From Tanytarsus gracilentus (taxonomy: Eukaryota; Arthropoda; Insecta; Diptera; Chironomidae), in contig JAXRKN010000044.1 of assembly GCA_038502055.1 (NCBI GenBank), positions 11,119,501 through 11,183,500 of the forward strand: a stretch of DNA of 64,000 bases, given 5' to 3'. Shown here piece by piece: positions 57,902 to 64,000 of this stretch; within the stretch, counting starts at the first letter, position 1; each line of letters starts with the position of its first letter. The position numbers and the translations under genes are program-made. Below the pieces are notes generated by a model that saw only the letters and a list, made by a program, of their open reading frames with translations, was not told the DNA's origin and did no database searches.

Positions 57902-58503
57902 TATTTGTTATTTTGTTACACTTTAAACAATTAATTACTATTTTTTTAATGAAAAATTTTTAGTTCCCTAGAAAAATCGGATTGAATTTTTTCTTAATGG
58001 CGACTGAAAGGGGGAACTGACTGTGTGAAAATGGCGAATTATGCCGCGAAGCAAACCCCCTGAACGACGAAGGAGGGGCGAGTGTGAAATTGAAATTTTT
58101 TAATTTTAAATTATTTAATTAATTAAATTTACACGAAAAGAAAAAGAAAGAATCAAAATTGTAATATTTAATTAACGGCTTTATAATATTTAAACTTTGG
58201 CGTGAAATTAAAAAACTTCAACACCTCATAAATTTTCGCGTGCACTCTGTAATAATTTTTTAAAGTTTATTTTCCTCATTTACCACCAAAATTACTGTTA
58301 ATTGATTTCTCACTCTGCTCAAATCCACACACACAACTTCAAACCAATCTTAATTTACACTAAAATTTCGAATTTAATCAATTTTAATTCGATTTGTTAA
58401 TTTTGCGCGGTAAACATAACCTTCGGAATTCAAAATCACAACAACAACACACAACGGAAATTAAAATTCGAAGATTGTTTATTTTTTGATTTTTACCGAT
58501 TAA
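57902..58503. promoter_or_regulatory. Divergent promoter of mts and geminin
   Basis: 600-bp spacer between two genes transcribed away from each other. It has a locally GC-richer part (58015-58085) and no obvious TATA box, which fits housekeeping promoters. No factor sites assigned. Confidence 0.45.
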
Positions 58504-59140
58504 ATGGCTTCATCAGCGCCCTCAAAAATCTACATTCAAATGGATCCGGTGTCGGAGCAGCAGGAAAACATGAAGAATACGCGCAAAGCATTCAATACAC
58601 TTCAGAAAGCGAACGAAAATCGAGCAATTGACAAAGAAAACCAACTGATCAGTCGCTCACCAGCTTATATCGCTAAAGAGACTTTAATTAAGAAAATTAG
58701 TTTCGAGAGGTGAGTTTAGATAGTGATTTAGTTCCTTAACATTACTAAAATTATATAAAATTTCAAGCGATCAATCTGAATTGAAGCGTAAAACACCGAC
58801 AGCATCAACCTCATCACAAACCAGTCCGGAAACATCCAGTAAGCTAGTTACTGCCGAAGATCTCACATCCGACAAGCCGAGCGAACACTTTTGGGAGAAA
58901 TTAGCGGAAAAACGACGAGGAGCGTTGGAAGAGACACTCCATGAGAATCAAGAACTCTACGAAAGAATCGCATCACTCGAGGATGAACTTAATCAATCGA
59001 AAAGTATGCTCGAAGAGGCTCAGGATCTTGTAACTGTCCTTACTGAATTGCTTGAAGAGAAAGAAAACCCTCACAATGGATCAGTCGAGACAGATGTACC
59101 TAGCGACGTTAGCGGTGGAAATCTCGATATGACATTGTAA
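58504..59140 (+). CDS. geminin: Geminin, DNA replication licensing inhibitor
   Basis: Exons 58504-58709 and 58768-59140, giving 192 residues. The key region is the coiled coil at about residues 110-165: SEHFWEKLAEKRRGALEETL then HENQELYERIASLEDELNQS, matching the WKEVAERRRKAL..ENEKLHKEI pattern of vertebrate geminin, including the Cdt1-binding stretch. The N-terminal half is basic and Ser/Thr-rich, as in the family, with a possible destruction-box-like RSPAYIAKETL segment but no clear RxxL before it. It binds Cdt1 and blocks Mcm loading outside G1. Followed 200 bp later by MetAP2 on the same strand. Confidence 0.88.
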
Positions 59141-59340
59141 TATTAGAAGTGAAAAAAAAATAATGTACAAACATATTTTTAAGATATTTTTGATTTTGTT
59201 ACCTTTTTCATCATTTTACCCTCCCAATGTTTTTCATGATTTTCTGATTTTTCTTTCAATAAAAATTTAGAGTGATCTCTCGCTTTAGATAAAAATAACG
59301 AACTTTTTATTTTTGAATTGTATTTTTCACTCGCAAAAAA

Positions 59341-60970
59341 ATGAATCAAGGAATTAAAGAAGAGGAGAAAAATAATGAAAATTTAAGTGATCCGGAAGAG
59401 GTTGCTGAGAACGAGGGAGCTGAAGAAGACCCCAAAGATGCCGGTGCTAAGAAGAAAAAGAAAAAGAAGCGTAATAAAGGTGAGATATGTTAATATTCTA
59501 TAAAATTAAACAATTGCACATGTCGACCGATAATTGAATAAAGTTTTTCGCCTTTGTCGATATCGTTCGCTTAATCAATTGACAGAGTTGCATGTCATTA
59601 TCAAATTAAATCAATATTTATCAGTGCATTGTTTAATTACAGCCAAATCACAACAATCGGAAAACAAAGATCCAGTAGATGATGAGGAAGTTGTTAGTGA
59701 AAAACCTGCTGCCGATGTCAATGGAGAAGAATCGGAGGGCAGTGACAATGGCGAGGCTACCGAGGGTGGCGATAAGAAAAAGAAAAAGCGTAAAAAGAAC
59801 AAAAAGAAAGGAGGTAGCAGCGGTCAGTTGGGAATCGGAACTAATCCCGCCAAAGCAGGCACACATTTCGGTCAAACAACTCCCCCCACCATCCCAATCA
59901 TTGATTTGTTTAAAAGTGGCAAATATCCAGAAGGAGAAATTATGAAGTATCCAGTGGACGATAAAACGGCAAAAGATCGTTTCACTAGTGAGGAAAAGAA
60001 GGCAATAGATTTGACTCAAGAGGATGTTTATAGTGAAATTCGTCTGGCGGCCGAAGCTCATCGCCAAACTCGTCAATATATGCAAAACTTCATCAAGCCC
60101 GGTATGACAATGATTGAAATTTGCGAGGAACTCGAGAAAACGGCTCGTTGCTTAATTAAGGAAAAGGGTCTCGATGCCGGACTCGCTTTTCCAACTGGCG
60201 TCTCTCGAAATCATTGTGCAGCTCACTATACGCCCAATGCAGGCGATCCCACCGTCCTTGAATATGACGATGTAGTCAAGATTGATTTTGGAACTCACAT
60301 TAAGGGCAGAATCATTGATTGCGCCTTCACATACGCTTTAAATCCTCGCTATCAGAAGCTTCTGGAGGCTGTAAAAGATGCTACGAATACGGGAATAAAA
60401 GAAGCCGGCATTGATGTTCGTCTTTGCGATGTGGGCGCAGCAATTCAAGAAGTAATGGAATCCTATGAGATTGAACTCGATGGAAAGACGTATCAGGTTA
60501 AGAGCATTCGTAACTTAAATGGTCACTCAATTGCACCTTATAGAATTCATGCTGGCAAAACAGTTCCAATTGTCAAGGGAGGCGATGCGACGCTCATGGA
60601 AGAAGGTGAATTTTATGCTATCGAAACTTTTGGATCGACTGGACGTGGAGTTGTGCATGACGATATGGATTGTAGTCATTACATGAAAAATTTCGAGTCA
60701 TCTTATCAATCATTACGCTTACAGTCATCGAAACAACTACTCGGAACAATTAATAAGAACTTTAGCACACTCGCTTTCTGTAAGCGCTGGCTTGATCGTC
60801 TCGGATGCACTAAATATCAAATGGCCTTGAAGGATCTATGCGATAAGGGCATTGTCGAAGCCTATCCACCATTGTGCGATATCAAAGGATGTTACACAGC
60901 TCAGTATGAGCACACAATTCTCTTGAGACCAACGTGCAAAGAGGTTGTATCGCGTGGCGATGATTTCTAA
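59341..60970 (+). CDS. MetAP2: Methionine aminopeptidase 2
   Basis: Exons 59341-59479 and 59643-60970, giving 488 residues. The N-terminal extension alternates acidic runs with two poly-lysine blocks (KKKKKKKRNK and KKKKKRKKNKKKG), typical of MetAP2 and implicated in ribosome/eIF2 association. The catalytic domain starts at about residue 105. Metal ligands can be seen: Asp in KIDFGTHIKG, Asp in IIDCAFTY, His in NGHSIAPYRIHAG, Glu in FYAIETFGS and Glu near the C-terminus (QYEHTILL). His in FPTGVSRNHCAAHYTPN is the substrate-binding His targeted by fumagillin. Removes initiator Met from nascent proteins. Confidence 0.97.
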
Positions 60971-61871
60971 AGCTCATTCATGGCGAGATAAAAAGTTTAA
61001 AATTCAGTTTGCGTTTTTTCATTTCCTCAAAAGTAATAATTTCGCACTCATACATACGTTTATGAATTCAGAATAATAAAACATGTTATAAATTTGTAAT
61101 AATAAAGTGGCTTGGAGCGAGCAGAAGAAAAGTTTCGTTCTCAAGTGCGATAGAAATGAAGATCTTTTTTATCCATGGCAGCGTAGCACTGAATTAAAAA
61201 GCCCTTAAAAATTCAAAGCAAAGTTAAAATGACTCATTCAATGGCCGTGAATGCTCATGCACTCGTTCGACTTAATTTATATTTTATTGACTTTTTAACA
61301 TCAGTAACTAACATGTTTTTTAGATTTGACACAAAATGTTTTTTTTCATCATGTAAAAATTACATCGTAAATCACTTTTTCATTATTAAATTTTTCGTCT
61401 TAACTTAGTCTTGGAGGGTTGATATCAAATTAGGTCACATTATATTTTTCAGTTAAAATTTTCCAGCATTAAAAAGTTTTAATTTGAGATTTAAAATTTG
61501 ACTATAAAGTTACCTAATTTTTAAATCAACCCCCCACTATCATGGGTTAATGTGCATAAATTTTTTTAATATCATAAAATTCACATTAAATGCATTTCTA
61601 AACATAAACTTGAAAAAAAATATCATGAGTTAGATCGTTCGCATTCGTGAGGTCATACACATATTACAGGCGATGTAAATTTATATTTTTTTTTATCGTC
61701 AGGCAGCTTTACTATTCTCTTTTTAAGCAAAAATAAATATTTTTCACATCGCAGTGAACTTTCCTTTAATACATTGTATGAAAATTTATTATGTAGGGAG
61801 AGAAAGGAAGTCTACGTATATTTTACATCTCTACCATTATTTTTAATGTATCGCCAACCGCCACTTTATAT
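60971..61871. other. Intergenic between convergent genes
   Basis: 0.9 kb AT-rich DNA with the 3' UTRs of MetAP2 (AATAAA near 61070-61105) and of the receptor gene. A 9-bp-stem inverted pair GGAGGGTTGAT / ATCAACCCCCC is at about 61413 and 61526. Confidence 0.5.
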
Positions 61872-64000
61872 TCATGGTGGTTCACATTTTATATTAAGAC
61901 TAGATGAGTTTGCGGAATTTTCTGCAGGCTCTTGTATTTGAACATTCTCCTGCTCCTCCTTATTATCGATGTCATTTTCATCGTCCAGTTGAACACTCGA
62001 GTCGGGTGCTGATGGTATCGTTGGTAAAAATCGTACATTGAGTCTTGGTGAAGTTGGCTCTTGAGTATCGTCATGAAATGCTGATTGTCGCACAAGACGA
62101 GGCTTGCTGCTGCCTAAAGATGTTCGACTTTGGTGAGGGTCTGAGAAAAATATATTTTAAAATGTTTTAGATATTTTTAAAAATCACTAACTTGGCGCAT
62201 TAAAAGCCGGCAAATTGAGACCCGGAATAATAATATTGGATGCACTTGAACGCGAAAGCCGCCAAGTGGAACCGCTTGCATTTGTTGCTGTCGTGTTATT
62301 GGAACCCGAAGAGTCATTTCGAGAACTCGAGAGATTTGAGTCTTGTGAAGTTTTTCTTGTAATTAACCATGACGTGTGCCGTCGACGAGGATCTAAAAGT
62401 CTAAGTGGCACGCCACAATGATGCGGTGTTCCCTGACGCCAGGAGTCGGAACGAGAAGAGCTAAAATTTCCACCATCACTCGACGACATTGAACCTGCAC
62501 GTTTGTGGTTTTTCTGCTGGATTTCAGCAATATGGTAAGCATAATCCATGTGACGATGATTACGCCGCACATCAATATTTTTCTTATTGCTACAAAAGAC
62601 CCTCTTCCAAAATCTCTCAATCACACCCGGTTGAGATTTTTTCAATTGACGCTTGACTTCCTCATGATCAATGATTTTCCCACGATTGCATGTGCATGCT
62701 GCGTGAGACGGAATCAAAGGTGGCATCTCTCGTGATGAACGCTCATTAAGTGAATTAGTGTTGCCGGGTGTTTGTCTGTTTGAGAAATTCGAGCTATGCC
62801 GACACCTTCCAATGCCGCGCGTCACTCGCGATTCTTCGATCGCCTTGCACAGCATCACACAATCTTTCTTAAATTGCTTTGTCAGTATGGCGTATAGGAA
62901 TGGATTGCAGCATGAGTTTAATGGTAAGATAAATACTGTAAATACTTTCGCTTGTTCTAGCGTCACAAGTTGCCATCCGAGCACAGTTGCTATTGAGAAA
63001 AAAGCAATGGGAGACCAGCAAAGGAAGTCGGTAAAGACAAGAAGTGCCATACGCTTCGCTATTCTCGAGTCATTGGAATTCCACGCTTGCGATCCTCGTA
63101 TGGCACAGTACATTTTCAAGTAGCATCCCATGAGTGTGAGAAAAGCAATTCCATTGATGAACATAAGAAAAATGACGTAAGTTAAACTCCCGTGGCCCTT
63201 GTACACTTCCATCGGTAGACACACCGAGTATTTGCGATAATCAGATACACCAAATAGAGGCAACACGGCCATGGTCAAGGCAAAAATCCATCCGACGCTC
63301 ATGATGTAACTCGCATGACGCAGCGAGAGTCGTTTGTTCAAGTGCATTGCATGTGTAATTGCATAATTTCTCTCGAGCGTGATTACGGCGAGTGTATAGA
63401 CTGAGAGTTCCGATGAGAGAACAGCCAGAAATCCACTTAATTGACATCCAACGCTCATTTGCCAGCGAATTGCATACATTCGAAATTCACCGAGCGTAGA
63501 GGCATCGACAACGGCTAGAAAGCCAAGATAGACGCCCATAAAAAAGTCAGCAGCTGCCAGATTACAAACGAGAAATCTTGGAACATCCATTTTTGAGCGT
63601 GAAAAAATCAGAACAAAAACTACAATTCCATTTCCAAGGAGTGCCAATAAAAACACAACCCACACGCCACATCGAAGTGTCCACCAATCAAAGAGATCTT
63701 CACATGGTAAAAATGGACCGGGTGTTGGAAGACATTTAACTAAATTTGTGCTAGACTCTTGCATCTGCATGTAGTTACCCGACTCCTCTCCCACATACAT
63801 GTCGTCATCATCAGTTGGATAGTTTGTGAAGCCAGGATAGCCGAAATCTGCATAAGGATTCGAGTACGACTGTAGAATGTCATTCATTTGTGGCACGTAC
63901 ATGGACATGTTAAAATTAAAGTCCGGCCACGTATCATTCACCGAGCTATTCCAAAAGAGTTCATTAAATCTCGGATCGGTTGGGAGGAAAACTTCTTCCT
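61872..64000 (-). CDS. Lgr1: Lgr1-type glycoprotein hormone receptor (GPCR), 5' end missing
   Basis: Visible exons are 62192-64000 (open at the right edge) and 61872-62141. The N-terminal leucine-rich repeats lie outside the window; the hinge region (CLPTPGPFLPCEDLF) leads directly into helix 1. Seven helices follow, with PRFLVCNLAAADFFMG (helix 2), VITLERNYAITHAM (ERN at the DRY position, typical of LGRs), and NSCCNPFLYAIL (helix 7). The family includes FSH/LH/TSH receptors; the insect Lgr1 ligand is GPA2/GPB5. The long C-tail is rich in Ser, Arg and Asn. In the last exon the frame entered by splicing terminates after about 23 codons, but the alternative frame encodes a convincing acidic tail to TGA at 61872; an extra T near 62101 may be responsible (see findings). 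Confidence 0.9.

Overview
The window looks like nuclear DNA of a compact, AT-rich insect genome. Short phase-conserved introns, an Lgr1-type receptor, the piRNA factor Papi and canonical spliceosomal introns point to a dipteran. A non-biting midge is my best guess (inference from gene style; no species-level marker seen). No CRISPR array, operon or bacterial feature is present.

Left third (1-24.8 kb). A tandem array of small four-pass membrane protein genes, all on the + strand: one 5'-truncated gene at the left edge, ten complete genes or fusions, one degraded gene (20567-21204) and one internally deleted relic (24385-24765). They share a Cys-Cys...Glu-Thr-Gly motif before the first membrane helix and an exon of exactly 86 nt. 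One copy (7555-8767) is an in-frame fusion of two units. Inserted in the array are a bHLH gene on the opposite strand (about 6191-6685), a decayed Fanzor/TnpB-like nuclease gene (about 8874-10869, minus), two kinds of terminal-inverted-repeat element (10972-11976 and 12748-14698), a 63-bp satellite and a ~490-bp imperfect palindrome.

Middle (25-41 kb). A secreted, probably GPI-anchored Thr-rich protein whose intron holds a second copy of the 17-bp-array element; two related unknown ORFs (28143 and 29009); syntenin (29320-30351); and calcineurin B (34539-40895, minus), whose 5.6-kb intron contains a hAT-type element with a perfect 8-bp target duplication.

Right third (41-64 kb). Two identical U4 snRNA genes in inverted orientation flank a retinol-dehydrogenase-like SDR gene. 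Then come an SLC19 thiamine/folate-type transporter, an ENT4-like nucleoside transporter, Papi (TM-KH-KH-Tudor), the PP2A catalytic subunit (mts), geminin, methionine aminopeptidase 2, and the 3' part of an Lgr1-type glycoprotein hormone receptor that runs off the right edge. Apart from the membrane-protein array the neighbours are functionally unrelated housekeeping genes, as is usual for eukaryotes.

Exon boundaries were assigned by hand from GT/AG sites, reading-frame phase and remembered family sequences; no alignment or RNA evidence was available. Several genes (bHLH, Fanzor, Lgr1 tail) show single-base frame breaks that may be assembly errors or real lesions.
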